A stretch of DNA of 64,000 nucleotides from Leucothrix mucor DSM 2157 (GCF_000419525.1 NZ_ATTE01000001.1:4090501-4154500), one strand, 5' to 3'. Counted from the stretch's first letter, positions 45,820 through 54,551 are shown. Notes: generated by a model from the sequence alone, not told the origin. Translations and numbers: made by a program.

Positions 45820-46650
45820 TCAGTGTTTAAATCGCATCGAAAGATCAATGGCGTCAATGTTCTTGGTGATCTCACCAACTGAGATCAAATCAACGCCAGT
45901 CTCAGCAATCGCACGAACCGTATCTAGGTTAACGCCGCCAGAAGCTTCCAGTGGGATTTTCTTGGGGTTGTTCTCAACCGCTTGGCGCATCGTATCCAGA
46001 TCAAACTCATCCAACATAATGATATCCGCGTCTGCCGCACAGGCTTCTTCAAACTCAGCCAGTGTTTCGGTTTCCACTTCAATTTTCACATTAGGGTGCA
46101 GTTTGCGGGCAGTTTCGATGGCTTTGGTAATCGAACCAGCCGCCATGATGTGATTCTCTTTAATCAGAATCATGTCATAAAGACCAACGCGATGATTCTT
46201 ACCACCACCACAAGTCACCGCATATTTCTGTGCTAAACGAAAAGCAGGAAGTGTTTTGCGGGTATCCAGAATGCGCGCTTTGGTGTCAGCCAATAACTGA
46301 ACGTAACGATTGGTCTGAGTTGCCGTGGCAGATAAAGTCTGCACGAAGTTAAGCGCAGCACGCTCGCCCGTTAATAAAGAGCGGGCAGGGCCGTGTAAGG
46401 AGCAAATAATGGCATCAGGAGGAACGTGATCGCCATCTTCAAAGTGCCATTCGACAATGACTTTTAAATCAACTTGCCTGAACACCTCATTAAACCAAGC
46501 ACGTCCGGAAAGCACGGCCGCTTCCCGACAAATAACGGTGGCTTCTGCCATGGTATCTGCTGCAATGAGATCAGCAGTGAGATCACCGTCACCCACGTCT
46601 TCACGCAGTGCCAGTTGTACCATAAACGTTATATTGTCGGTCAGCGTCAT
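45820..46650 (-). CDS. nadC: Nicotinate-nucleotide diphosphorylase (carboxylating)
   Basis: Quinolinate phosphoribosyltransferase of de novo NAD synthesis: quinolinate plus PRPP gives nicotinate mononucleotide. The 276-residue product has the expected EDVGDGDLTADLI start, the active-site region LDTRKTLPAFRLAQKYAVTC with GGGKNHR, and the C-terminal LEASGGVNLDTVRAIAETGVD barrel segment that closes on ISVGEITKN. Length is normal. The cytochrome c gene precedes it by 26 bases on the same strand, so the two may be co-transcribed. A strong terminator follows. Confidence 0.96.
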   Translation of the reverse strand: MTLTDNITFMVQLALREDVGDGDLTADLIAADTMAEATVICREAAVLSGRAWFNEVFRQVDLKVIVEWHFEDGDHVPPDAIICSLHGPARSLLTGERAALNFVQTLSATATQTNRYVQLLADTKARILDTRKTLPAFRLAQKYAVTCGGGKNHRVGLYDMILIKENHIMAAGSITKAIETARKLHPNVKIEVETETLAEFEEACAADADIIMLDEFDLDTMRQAVENNPKKIPLEASGGVNLDTVRAIAETGVDLISVGEITKNIDAIDLSMRFKH

Positions 46651-46676
46651 GTCTAAACTCCTTGGGTTAGCCTGTA

Positions 46677-47852
46677 TTACTGAGCAGCGCTGATCATATA
46701 GTCAACAGCGGCTTTAATGGTGTCTTCATCTAATGACGGGTTGCCGCCTTTAGCAGGCATTGCATTTAAACCGTTAATTGAAGAAGCATAAAGCGCTTCC
46801 TGACCTTTGGCGATACGTGGTGCCCAAGCGGCTTTATCACCTAGCTTTGGAGATCCCGCTGCACCAGTATCATGACAAACGAAGCAATTAGCCGCGTAGG
46901 TCTCAATACCTGCTGCGATATTAACGACCGGTGCTGCTTCTACTGCGCTGGTTACTTCAGGGGCTGCGGCTGCTGGTTCTGGAGCTGCTGCAGGCTCTAA
47001 GCCAAGGCCAGTGCCTTCAACCATATACAGAATGGCTGCACGAATCTCTTCATCCGTAATTGCAGGGTTGCCGCCACGAGCTGGCATTGCGCCTTTGCCA
47101 TTGATCGCTGAGGTCACAAGTGCATCCAGACCAACTGCTGCACGTGGCTCCCAGTCAGCTTTGTCGTGAAGTTTTGGAGAGCCTAGTAGTCCCGTCGTGT
47201 GACAAGCAACGCATGCTTTGCCATAAACCTCTTCACCTGAAGGGCCTGCCACTGCTGCTACGACGGCAGGAGCTGCTTCCTGAGCCGCTACCGCCGCAAC
47301 TTCAGTGCTAGCCGCAGGTGCTTCTGTCGCTGCTGCTGGAGCCGCTTCCGCGCTAGTTGCACCAGCGGGTGCGTCCATATCCAAGCCAGTGTCCTTAGTC
47401 ATGTGTAGGATTGCAGAGCGAATTTCTGCATCGGTAACACTAGGATCACCACCACGGGCTGGCATTGAGCCTTTTCCGTTAATTGCTGAAGTGACCAACG
47501 CTGATAATCCAGCGGCTGCACGTGGTGCCCAAGCTACTTTGTCACCAAGAGTTGGTGAGCCCAGTAACCCAGTTGCGTGACAAGCTGCGCAAACTGCTGC
47601 ATAAACTTGCTCACCAGAGCGCTCAACAGGAGCAAGCGTCTTATCGACAGCCGTTACACTGCCAACTGGCTCTAATACTTTAAGCATGGCTTGTTGGAAA
47701 TAGGCATCTTTAGCCTGAGTGTCAACACTGTTACTTGAAATTGTATTGCCGAGGTTGTTCACCAGAGCAAAAACAGTTAGTGCCAAGATAACGGCACCAA
47801 AAATCAACAGGTACAGTGTTATAGGTTCTTTCTTCTGGGGCTGGTGGTCCAT
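46677..47852 (-). CDS. Membrane-anchored triheme cytochrome c (three cytochrome c5-like domains)
   Basis: A 391-residue protein with an N-terminal transmembrane anchor (residues about 12-32) and three similar class I cytochrome c domains, each of the c5 type. Heme motifs are CAACH (88-92), CVACH (214-218) and CFVCH (323-327). The matching distal ligands are Met130, Met256 and Met365 in the repeated GSMPARGG/NAMPAKGG context. Ala/Pro-rich linkers of about 30 residues join the domains. The repeats share GLLGSPxLxDKxxWxPRA, showing internal duplication. Probable periplasmic electron carrier to a terminal oxidase or reductase. Confidence 0.93.
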   Translation of the reverse strand: MDHQPQKKEPITLYLLIFGAVILALTVFALVNNLGNTISSNSVDTQAKDAYFQQAMLKVLEPVGSVTAVDKTLAPVERSGEQVYAAVCAACHATGLLGSPTLGDKVAWAPRAAAGLSALVTSAINGKGSMPARGGDPSVTDAEIRSAILHMTKDTGLDMDAPAGATSAEAAPAAATEAPAASTEVAAVAAQEAAPAVVAAVAGPSGEEVYGKACVACHTTGLLGSPKLHDKADWEPRAAVGLDALVTSAINGKGAMPARGGNPAITDEEIRAAILYMVEGTGLGLEPAAAPEPAAAAPEVTSAVEAAPVVNIAAGIETYAANCFVCHDTGAAGSPKLGDKAAWAPRIAKGQEALYASSINGLNAMPAKGGNPSLDEDTIKAAVDYMISAAQ

Positions 47853-48120
47853 GGTTACTCCTGATGAATTTGCACCCGGTCACAGGAAGTGACAAGGCAA
47901 CAAAAGCGGATCTGCCGAATAAATAGCGTGATTATAGGTTAAACCCCGACGCGTCTCCATACTAGAAGGGGGAATAAATAGCATAACGTCTATAAAGATT
48001 TACAGGGGATGAAAAAATTACATCAATCGCAACAAATTCTCGGTTAACATTGCACTATCAGGCAGACTTGGTAAAGTTGCGCCGGAATCGAGAATAGACT
48101 AAAGAGAGAAGTACGCCGTT

Positions 48121-50967
48121 ATGGATTTTGTAGCAGGTCAGCGTTGGGTCAGTCATACCGAAGCGCAGTTAGGATTAGGTATTGTCTCATCGGTTGCCGA
48201 CCGACTCATTACCGTGAGCTTTCCGGCAGTAGAAGAAGAGCGCTCTTATGCCGCTAAAAGTGCGCCACTTAGCCGGGTAATCTATAAAGTCGGTGATGAA
48301 ATTGCCACGCAAGACGGCAAACAGCTGATTATAGAAGAAATATTAGAAAATAACGGCCTGCTAATCTACTTCGCCTCTGATACCGCTGGCGAGTCGCACA
48401 TCGTTCCGGAATTGCAGTTGGATTGCTTTGTTCAGTTCACCTCTCCATTACAGCGTTTGTTTAGCAGCCAGCTAGATAGCGGTGATGTGTTCCAGCTACG
48501 CGTTAAAACACTCCATCAAAAACACCGATTGCAGCAATCTGGCGTCACCGGTTTACTCGGTTCGCGCACCAGTTTGCTGGCTCATCAAGTCTATATCGCC
48601 AATGAAGTGGCTCAGCGTTATGCGCCACGCGTACTGCTGGCCGACGAGGTTGGACTGGGAAAAACCATCGAAGCTGGTATGGTTATTCACCAACAATTGC
48701 AAACCGGACGCGCCAGTCGAGTCATTTTGGTGCTGCCGCCATCTTTAGTCCATCAGTGGTTGGTTGAAATGCGCCGCCGCTTTAATCTGAATTTCTCTAT
48801 CTTTAATGAAGCGCGCTTAGTTGAAGATGATGAGGATGATCTGTTTGGTGGTGATCCTTTAGATATCGTCGTTCCAGATGTTAATCCGTTTGAGTCTGAG
48901 CAGTTAATCCTGTGCAGTCTGGACTTTTTGGCGCAGTCAGAACTTCGCCAACAACAAGTTCGGGATGCCGGTTTTGATCTGTTAGTTGTGGATGAAGCGC
49001 ATCACCTAGAGTGGTCACCTGAGCAAGCCAGCGATGAATACCAATGTATTCAGGAGCTAGCTTCAGTAATCCCGGGCGTGTTATTGCTGACTGCAACGCC
49101 AGAGCAGTTGGGTATTGAAAGTCACTTTGCACGCCTGCGTTTGCTAGATCCATCTCGCTTCCATGACCTTGAAGCCTTCCGCAAAGAAGAAGCCGGTTAT
49201 CAGGCTTTGAATGAAGTCGTGCAGCCTTTGCTGGCATTGCCTGCGGATACTGAGCTGAGTGCAGAGCAATTAGCGCCACTCAAATCCTATATTAATATTG
49301 ATGCGGATCAGCCTGCACCATCAGTGTCTGGTTTGATTCGTCAATTGCTGGATCAGCACGGAACCGGTCGTGTGTTATTTCGTAATACGCGCGCTGCCAT
49401 TCCTGATTTCCCAGTGCGTGAAGTGCATGGTTATCCGCTGCCAGCGCCATCGATTTATGGTGTTGAAGATTTGCAGGGTGTAGGTGGTCTGACACCAGAA
49501 GCTCAGTTCGATGAGTTGATTTGGTTAAGTAGTGACCCACGCGTTAAATGGCTGGAAGAGAAACTTAAAGCATTGCGCCCAGCTAAAGCGCTGGTGATTT
49601 GTGCGCATGCCGATACGGCTGTTGCTTTGGAAGGTTATCTGCAATTGCGTGCCGGTATTCGAAGTGCCGCTTTCTACGAAGGGCTGTCAGTGGTCGAGCG
49701 TGACCGTGCTGCGGCTTACTTCACTGATGAAGAAAATGGCGCACAAGTGCTAGTGTGTTCTGAAATCGGTAGTGAAGGTCGTAACTTCCAGTTTGCACAG
49801 CATTTGATTTTATTCGATCTGCCGCTCAATCCTGATTTGTTGGAGCAGCGTATTGGTCGACTGGATCGTATCGGCCAGAAAAATACCATTCAAATTCATG
49901 TGCCCTATTTGGAAGACAGCGCCCAAGCCGTGTTGTTCCAGTGGTATCAGGAAGGTCTGAACCAGTTCACCCAGAGCTGCGCGGTTGGTAAAGCAATTTA
50001 CGAAGAATTTGAAACAGAGTTGCTGGAGCAGTTAGAGCAAGCTGATGACGCATTGCCCGATTTAATTGCTGATACCGCAAGCCACACCAATAAAATGCGT
50101 GAAATGCTGGAGCAGGGTCGCGACCGTTTGCTTGAGATTAATTCCTGTAACAAGACTGTCGCTGCTGAGCTAATTGCCAAAGTTGAAGAAGTGGAAGCAC
50201 CGGAAATTCTGGACGTTTATTTGGATCAGTTCTTTGATTGCTTCAATATTGATCAGGAGTTCCACTCACAGCATGCGTTGATTTTACGACCTACTGAGCA
50301 AATGGTGAGCGAAGTATTCCCTGGCTTGAGTGATGGCGATATGACCGTCACCACTGACCGTGAATTCGCGCTAAGCCGTGAAGATATTGAATTCTTAAGC
50401 TGGGAACATCCACTGATCGAGAATGCGATCGACTCGATTATTAGTGGTGACTTGGGTAATGCGACCGTCGGCACTTTGCCGGTTAAAGGTCTACAGCCGG
50501 GCTCTTTGTTGCTGGAAGTGATCTACACGACGCGTTGTATTGCGCCGAAATCATTGCAGCTTGAAAGTAGTTTGCCACTGTCGCCAATGCGCTTGTTGCT
50601 GACGGCTAAAGGTAATGACTACGCTGACAAGATCTCTCATGAAATCATCAATGAGCGTTACGAGCGCGTAAAAAAGGCAACGGCTCAAGCCGGTATTGCG
50701 GCAATTCGTGCGGATATTGAGGCGATTGTTGAAAAAGCGGATGCGCTGGCACAGGCACGTTTACCGGCCCTAATTGAAGCGGCAACCAAAACTAACCGTG
50801 ATCGTTTGGAGTCTGAAGCATCTCGTTTGCGGGCATTGCAGAAGGTGAACCCTGCGATTCGCGATGAAGAAATTGCCTACTTCACCGACCAAATTACACA
50901 AGCAGAGGAGCACCTTTCGCGGGCTACGTTAGAAATTCAGGCCGTGCGAGTGCTAATTACCACATGA
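48121..50967 (+). CDS. rapA: RNA polymerase-associated ATPase RapA
   Basis: A 948-residue Swi2/Snf2-family translocase that binds RNA polymerase and helps recycle it; E. coli RapA is 968 residues. The N-terminal Tudor-like domains (FVAGQRWVSHTEAQLGLGIV) precede helicase motif I LLADEVGLGKTIEAG (about residues 172-186), motif II VVDEAHHLEW and motif VI QRIGRLDRIGQ. The C-terminal region is typical of RapA. Divergent from the cytochrome gene across 268 bases. The next gene overlaps by four bases. Confidence 0.96.
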   Translation: MDFVAGQRWVSHTEAQLGLGIVSSVADRLITVSFPAVEEERSYAAKSAPLSRVIYKVGDEIATQDGKQLIIEEILENNGLLIYFASDTAGESHIVPELQLDCFVQFTSPLQRLFSSQLDSGDVFQLRVKTLHQKHRLQQSGVTGLLGSRTSLLAHQVYIANEVAQRYAPRVLLADEVGLGKTIEAGMVIHQQLQTGRASRVILVLPPSLVHQWLVEMRRRFNLNFSIFNEARLVEDDEDDLFGGDPLDIVVPDVNPFESEQLILCSLDFLAQSELRQQQVRDAGFDLLVVDEAHHLEWSPEQASDEYQCIQELASVIPGVLLLTATPEQLGIESHFARLRLLDPSRFHDLEAFRKEEAGYQALNEVVQPLLALPADTELSAEQLAPLKSYINIDADQPAPSVSGLIRQLLDQHGTGRVLFRNTRAAIPDFPVREVHGYPLPAPSIYGVEDLQGVGGLTPEAQFDELIWLSSDPRVKWLEEKLKALRPAKALVICAHADTAVALEGYLQLRAGIRSAAFYEGLSVVERDRAAAYFTDEENGAQVLVCSEIGSEGRNFQFAQHLILFDLPLNPDLLEQRIGRLDRIGQKNTIQIHVPYLEDSAQAVLFQWYQEGLNQFTQSCAVGKAIYEEFETELLEQLEQADDALPDLIADTASHTNKMREMLEQGRDRLLEINSCNKTVAAELIAKVEEVEAPEILDVYLDQFFDCFNIDQEFHSQHALILRPTEQMVSEVFPGLSDGDMTVTTDREFALSREDIEFLSWEHPLIENAIDSIISGDLGNATVGTLPVKGLQPGSLLLEVIYTTRCIAPKSLQLESSLPLSPMRLLLTAKGNDYADKISHEIINERYERVKKATAQAGIAAIRADIEAIVEKADALAQARLPALIEAATKTNRDRLESEASRLRALQKVNPAIRDEEIAYFTDQITQAEEHLSRATLEIQAVRVLITT

Positions 50968-51881
50968 ATCAACAAACGCAGCAAGTCATCGAGCATCTGA
51001 AATCTATTCGTGTGCGCATGTATGAATTGCTGCGTGATTTGCCGGCGCGTCGGGCGTTAATCGAGGAGTATTTCGCGGTTGACTCGAGCACGGCAGCGTT
51101 GGAAGGCCGTTTTACAGCGGTTGATGCTGGTGGCGTTCCTGCTGAATGGGTGCTGGCTGAGAATGCCAACCCGGATTATCGGATGATTTATATTCACGGT
51201 GGCTCTTGGATTTCAGGTTCGGCAAAAGGCTATCGAGCCCTAGCATCGCGCATTTCTCGTGCAACGGGTTGTGCGGTGATGACGATTGATTACCGATTGG
51301 CTCCGGAACATCAGTTTCCGGCTGGCCTGCATGATTGCTGCGATACCTATTTGTGGATGCTGGAGAATGGTCCGAATGGCGCAAAAACTGCGGATAAAGC
51401 CATTATCTGTGGTGATTCTGCCGGCGGCAATTTAGCATTAAGTAGTGCGCTTCGCTTGCAGGATTTATCAAAGCGGATGCCGGAGGCGGTGATTGCGCTC
51501 TCTCCAGCAACAGATTTTACCGCCAGCAGTGACTCGATTAAAAGCCGTGCGGCAGTTGACCCGATTATTCATCCTGCGATTTTTGAAGCATTACAGGCGC
51601 TGTATTTGCCGCAAGGTCAGGATATCGAAGATAAGTATGTCTCGCCGTATTATGGTGACTACACGAATTTCCCGCCGCTATTACTACAGGTTGGTGATGC
51701 TGAGGTATTGCTGGATGAGTCAACGCGCTTGGCATGGCTGGCAGAGCAGCATGGCTGTGATGTGAGCTTGCAAATCTGGGATGAGATGCCACATGTATTT
51801 CAGGGCTTTGCGCCGTTTTTACCACAAGCCAACCAAGCCATTGATTGCATCGGTGATTTCGTAAAACAGCGCTTAGCCTGA
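50964..51881 (+). CDS. Alpha/beta hydrolase (hormone-sensitive lipase family)
   Basis: A 305-residue esterase of the HSL family. The oxyanion-hole motif is IYIHGGSWISG (about residues 75-85), the nucleophile elbow is CGDSAGGNLAL (about residues 148-158), and the acidic and His members are likely in QVGDAEVLLDES and MPHVFQGF. It starts within the stop codon of rapA (ATGA), suggesting coupled translation, though a functional link to RapA is not obvious. Natural substrate unknown; no signal peptide, so cytoplasmic. Confidence 0.9.
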   Translation: MNQQTQQVIEHLKSIRVRMYELLRDLPARRALIEEYFAVDSSTAALEGRFTAVDAGGVPAEWVLAENANPDYRMIYIHGGSWISGSAKGYRALASRISRATGCAVMTIDYRLAPEHQFPAGLHDCCDTYLWMLENGPNGAKTADKAIICGDSAGGNLALSSALRLQDLSKRMPEAVIALSPATDFTASSDSIKSRAAVDPIIHPAIFEALQALYLPQGQDIEDKYVSPYYGDYTNFPPLLLQVGDAEVLLDESTRLAWLAEQHGCDVSLQIWDEMPHVFQGFAPFLPQANQAIDCIGDFVKQRLA

Positions 51882-51913
51882 AATAGTATTCGCTTAGCTA
51901 AAGCCTAAATAGA

Positions 51914-52858
51914 TTACTTTAGGTTATCCAGTTGCTTGATGACGCTTTTCAAAGAGTCTTTTAACTGGCGACGTGCAGGCTCATCCAATTGGCTCAACAC
52001 CGAATCTTCATGTTCCTTCGCAATAGTCAGCAAGTCATTCGAAAGCACCTTACCGGTGTCGGTCAGTGATGCTTTTTGCTCACCATCAAAGGCCAGATAA
52101 CCTTTCTCGGCCATCCACTCCAGTAAATCACGTAGTCGGCCAACCGGCTGCAGCACTACCGGCACAATATCTTCAATGGCCATCGCGCCTTCCTGATCGC
52201 TCAGCATGGAAAGCACACGCCATTCCTCAGCGGTGATGCCATGCTCCTGCATGAACTTAGGATACAGCTGTGAGCCATAACGAGTGTGTACTTCGCGCAT
52301 CAGGTACAACATAAAGTCGCCGGTAAAGCCTTCTGGCTCAACCGCAGGGCCATGCCGCATGGTTGATGGATGCTGACTTGGCACCGCATAAGCACCATGA
52401 TGGAATACTAACGCCGAGCTGCTGGGGCTGTGCTTATAACTCAGTACTTCACCAACAATAATGGTGTGATCGCCGCCGTCGTAGGTTTTCCAGGTTCGGC
52501 ATTCCAGTTGCGCTGCGCAACGTTCAAATAACGGGCAGCCAACCGTGCCATTACTGTATTCAATGTCTTTAAATTTATCCGTGCCGCGACTGGCAAAGCG
52601 ATTCGACAGGTCAATCTGTTGATTACTAAGGATATTCACTGAGAAGTGCTCACTTTCGCGGAAGGCTTTTAAGCCGTGCGCTTCGTGGCCGATGCTCCAG
52701 AGAATCAGTGGCGGGTCGATTGATACAGAGTTAAAGCTGCTGGCTGTCATACCGACCGGGTCGCCATTTTCATCAACGGTCGTCATGACGGTGACGCCTG
52801 TAGGGAATTGGCCTAGGGCTCGGCGAAAATCTTTTGCATCAAACGCGTTTTGTGGCAT
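51914..52858 (-). CDS. Flavin reductase fused to a MarR-like domain (HpaC/C1-type reductase)
   Basis: A 314-residue fusion. Residues about 8-165 are a flavin reductase domain (FRRALGQFPTGVTVMTT and GMTASSFNSVSIDPPLILWS) that would reduce FMN or FAD with NADH. Residues about 180-314 form a MarR-type winged helix (YPKFMQEHGITAEEWRVLSML). The same layout is known in the C1 reductase of the Acinetobacter baumannii p-hydroxyphenylacetate hydroxylase, where the MarR-like part responds to the aromatic substrate. The oxygenase partner is not in this window, so the substrate is open. Confidence 0.85.
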   Translation of the reverse strand: MPQNAFDAKDFRRALGQFPTGVTVMTTVDENGDPVGMTASSFNSVSIDPPLILWSIGHEAHGLKAFRESEHFSVNILSNQQIDLSNRFASRGTDKFKDIEYSNGTVGCPLFERCAAQLECRTWKTYDGGDHTIIVGEVLSYKHSPSSSALVFHHGAYAVPSQHPSTMRHGPAVEPEGFTGDFMLYLMREVHTRYGSQLYPKFMQEHGITAEEWRVLSMLSDQEGAMAIEDIVPVVLQPVGRLRDLLEWMAEKGYLAFDGEQKASLTDTGKVLSNDLLTIAKEHEDSVLSQLDEPARRQLKDSLKSVIKQLDNLK

Positions 52859-52916
52859 TTAGCATAACCTCGTATCTGTGGTGCGGAAAGGGCCTCCGCA
52901 AGTCGCTATTCTTTAA

Positions 52917-53141
52917 TTATATGGCATAAAGAAAGACTGTGACCAATACAAACAGACTTATTACGATTAAGGTTTTTTTAAACCAAGGGCGCAGCTCGCC
53001 GCCGGTCTCGGTTTGTTCGTGGCCACAGAGCGAGCAAAAGTATTGGATTTGGCGTGAGCGAAATAAGGTGGCGGGTGTTTCATTGAGCACTCGGGGTAGC
53101 ATTTTCTTATAGCAACCGGTGCAGTTCATATGTTGGTGCAT
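52917..53141 (-). CDS. Small zinc-ribbon membrane protein
   Basis: A 74-residue protein preceded by GAGG five bases before its ATG. Two Cys pairs, CTGC (residues 7-10) and CSLC (36-39), suggest a zinc ribbon in the first half. A single C-terminal transmembrane helix (about residues 56-73, LIVISLFVLVTVFLYA) anchors it. Members with this look are small uncharacterised membrane proteins; no function can be given. It lies 58 bases upstream of the flavin reductase fusion on the same strand. Confidence 0.7.
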   Translation of the reverse strand: MHQHMNCTGCYKKMLPRVLNETPATLFRSRQIQYFCSLCGHEQTETGGELRPWFKKTLIVISLFVLVTVFLYAI

Positions 53142-53233
53142 GCGCGCCTCAGAGTAATAGTGTGTTTCCTGATAGTAGCGGATGAGGCGGGTGCTGTAAG
53201 TAGTAGAAGGGAATTTTTGTTGGTTTTTATAGC

Positions 53234-53437
53234 TTATAACGAAAGTGGGGCGGGGCGTAAATGGCAGATAAAATCAAGGCCGGACAATCCGGCCTCAACC
53301 TTGGACACAAGCTGCTTGAGCTTCTGCTTTCCTTGTTGCCGTTCACCAGAACGACTTTTTTCATGAATGCCGCCTTTGCGCATAATGGGCGCCATGGCGA
53401 CGGGATTGCGCGGCTTATGCCGCTTTGCTTTGGCCAT
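53234..53437 (-). CDS. Small basic protein with an intrinsic terminator inside its coding region
   Basis: The ATG at 53437 has an almost ideal AAAGGAGG site seven bases upstream, so the reading frame is secure. The 67-residue frame begins MAKAKRHKPRNPVAMAPIMR and is strongly basic through residue 45 (GGIHEKSRSGERQQGKQKLK). A terminator-type hairpin at 53295-53277 falls in codons 48-54, before the stop codon at 53236-53234, so many transcripts would lack a stop codon. The ribosome rescue factor gene arfA uses this arrangement. The sequence does not clearly match ArfA, so the link is one of gene organisation. Lies 33 bases after the rtcB remnant. Confidence 0.65.
   Translation of the reverse strand: MAKAKRHKPRNPVAMAPIMRKGGIHEKSRSGERQQGKQKLKQLVSKVEAGLSGLDFICHLRPAPLSL
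53277..53295 (-). terminator. Terminator-like hairpin inside the small basic ORF
   Basis: On the minus strand AGGCCGGA and TCCGGCCT pair perfectly over eight bases with a three-base loop and run into TTGATTTTATC. It would end transcripts about 55 codons into the 67-codon frame. Confidence 0.75.
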
Positions 53438-53470
53438 AATAAACCTCCTTTAAGGTGTTAATTGGCTGGT

Positions 53471-54264
53471 TTAACCTTTCACGCAGACTACTTGCTTTAA
53501 GGTGTGAACCACCTCAACCAAGTCTGACTGATTAGCCATTACGGCATCGATATCTTTATAAGCGCCGGGGATTTCATCCATGACACCTTTGTCCTTTCGA
53601 CATTCAACACCATCCGTTTGTTTCATCAAATCATCTGCATTAAACATTTTTTTCGCTTTGCTGCGACTCATTAAGCGGCCTGCACCGTGAGAGCAGGAGC
53701 AGAACGAAGTCTCATTACCCAGTCCGCGCACGATAAACGATTTCGCGCCCATGCTTCCCGGAATAATGCCTAACTCACCGTCATACCACCGAGTGTGCCA
53801 AGCTGTTTACCCCAAGCATGATGAAAGTGCTTCATCATTTTAGTGAGGCCGGGGTGCTTATCGATAATGGGCTTTAGCCCACTATCCATTTGCTTAAGCG
53901 TGGAGGCTTTAACTGCATTGTATTTATGCGAATCAAAACCTACCGGCACATTGCTTTCAATCGCGCTGCGCACTTGTCGTAGGCTATCGGGTAGCTGATG
54001 AGCTTTCAGCGATAAACGAATCGCATTCATGCCACAACCAATATCCACACCGACTGCAGCAGGAATGATGGCACCTTTAGTTGGTATCACCGAACCAACC
54101 GTGGCGCCAATCCCAACATGCACATCCGGCATGGCCGCAATGTGGCTATGAATAAATGGCAGCTGAGATAAAGCACCCAGCTGGTCGAGTGATCCACTAT
54201 CGAACTCGTCGGTATAAATTTTTACCGGAACATTGCCCTTATTGAGCGTAAATTTAACAGGCAT
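53471..54264 (-). pseudogene. rtcB: RtcB RNA ligase with a large internal deletion and frameshift
   Basis: The first frame (54264 to 53770) encodes the N-terminal part of RtcB, including VGVDIGCGMNAIR with the metal-binding Cys, up to KQLGTLGG. The second frame (ending 53471) encodes the C-terminal part from DGELGIIPGSMGAKSF through CSCSHGAGR to the usual end VEVVHTLKQVVCVKG. The middle third, holding GGNHF, HSGSRG and the NCHH metal ligands, is missing, and the two halves are out of frame. Intact family members are about 400 residues; about 140-150 residues are gone. The product cannot be an active 3'-phosphate RNA ligase. Confidence 0.9.
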
Positions 54265-54294
54265 AACTGACCCTTATTTTCTTTTTATCCGGAT

Positions 54295-54440
54295 ACAAAA
54301 AAGCCCCGGAGACAGAGTCATCCGAGGCTTAATACATGCAACTACTGTTAGCGCATTGATTGCTGGATGACGGTATTTCGTCTCCCGGCAGTCAAGCGGG
54401 AGATCAGTTGATTGGATTGAGTCCTGATTGGTGCATGTAT
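54295..54440 (-). ncRNA. Structured RNA or attenuator upstream of the rtcB remnant
   Basis: On the minus strand ATACATGCA (54440-54432) can close with TGCATGTAT (54340-54332), nine perfect pairs around about 90 nt. Inside is a seven-base-pair hairpin, TCTCCCG/CGGGAGA (54403-54397 with 54387-54381). Immediately after comes a terminator before the rtcB start. Ends that pair with each other, next to rtcB, recall bacterial Y RNAs (YrlA), which often neighbour rtcB; I could not verify a tRNA-like domain. Alternatively it is an attenuator: AGGAGATATATACATG would start a ten-codon leader peptide at 54437. Confidence 0.45.
54297..54330 (-). terminator. Intrinsic terminator between the structured RNA and rtcB
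   Basis: On the minus strand AAGCCTCGGA (54330-54321) pairs with TCCGGGGCTT (54310-54301) over ten positions with one G-U, then runs into TTTTTT. It lies 33 bases before the rtcB start codon, so rtcB is transcribed only by read-through or from a promoter in those bases. Confidence 0.85.
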
Positions 54441-54551
54441 ATATCTCCTGAATTGGGTGTGTAATCACGTTGAGCCAGTATCGGCTTCGGTCATTGTAGT
54501 GAAGCGTAAGTTAAAATCAAGCCTATCGATATAAGTAAGTTTGAACAGTGT

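Noticed and set aside
54274..54468. Minus-strand 64-codon frame upstream of rtcB
   Set aside because: The frame runs through the closing helix, the internal hairpin and the terminator of the structured RNA; its start lacks a ribosome binding site, while the good site serves a ten-codon peptide in another frame.
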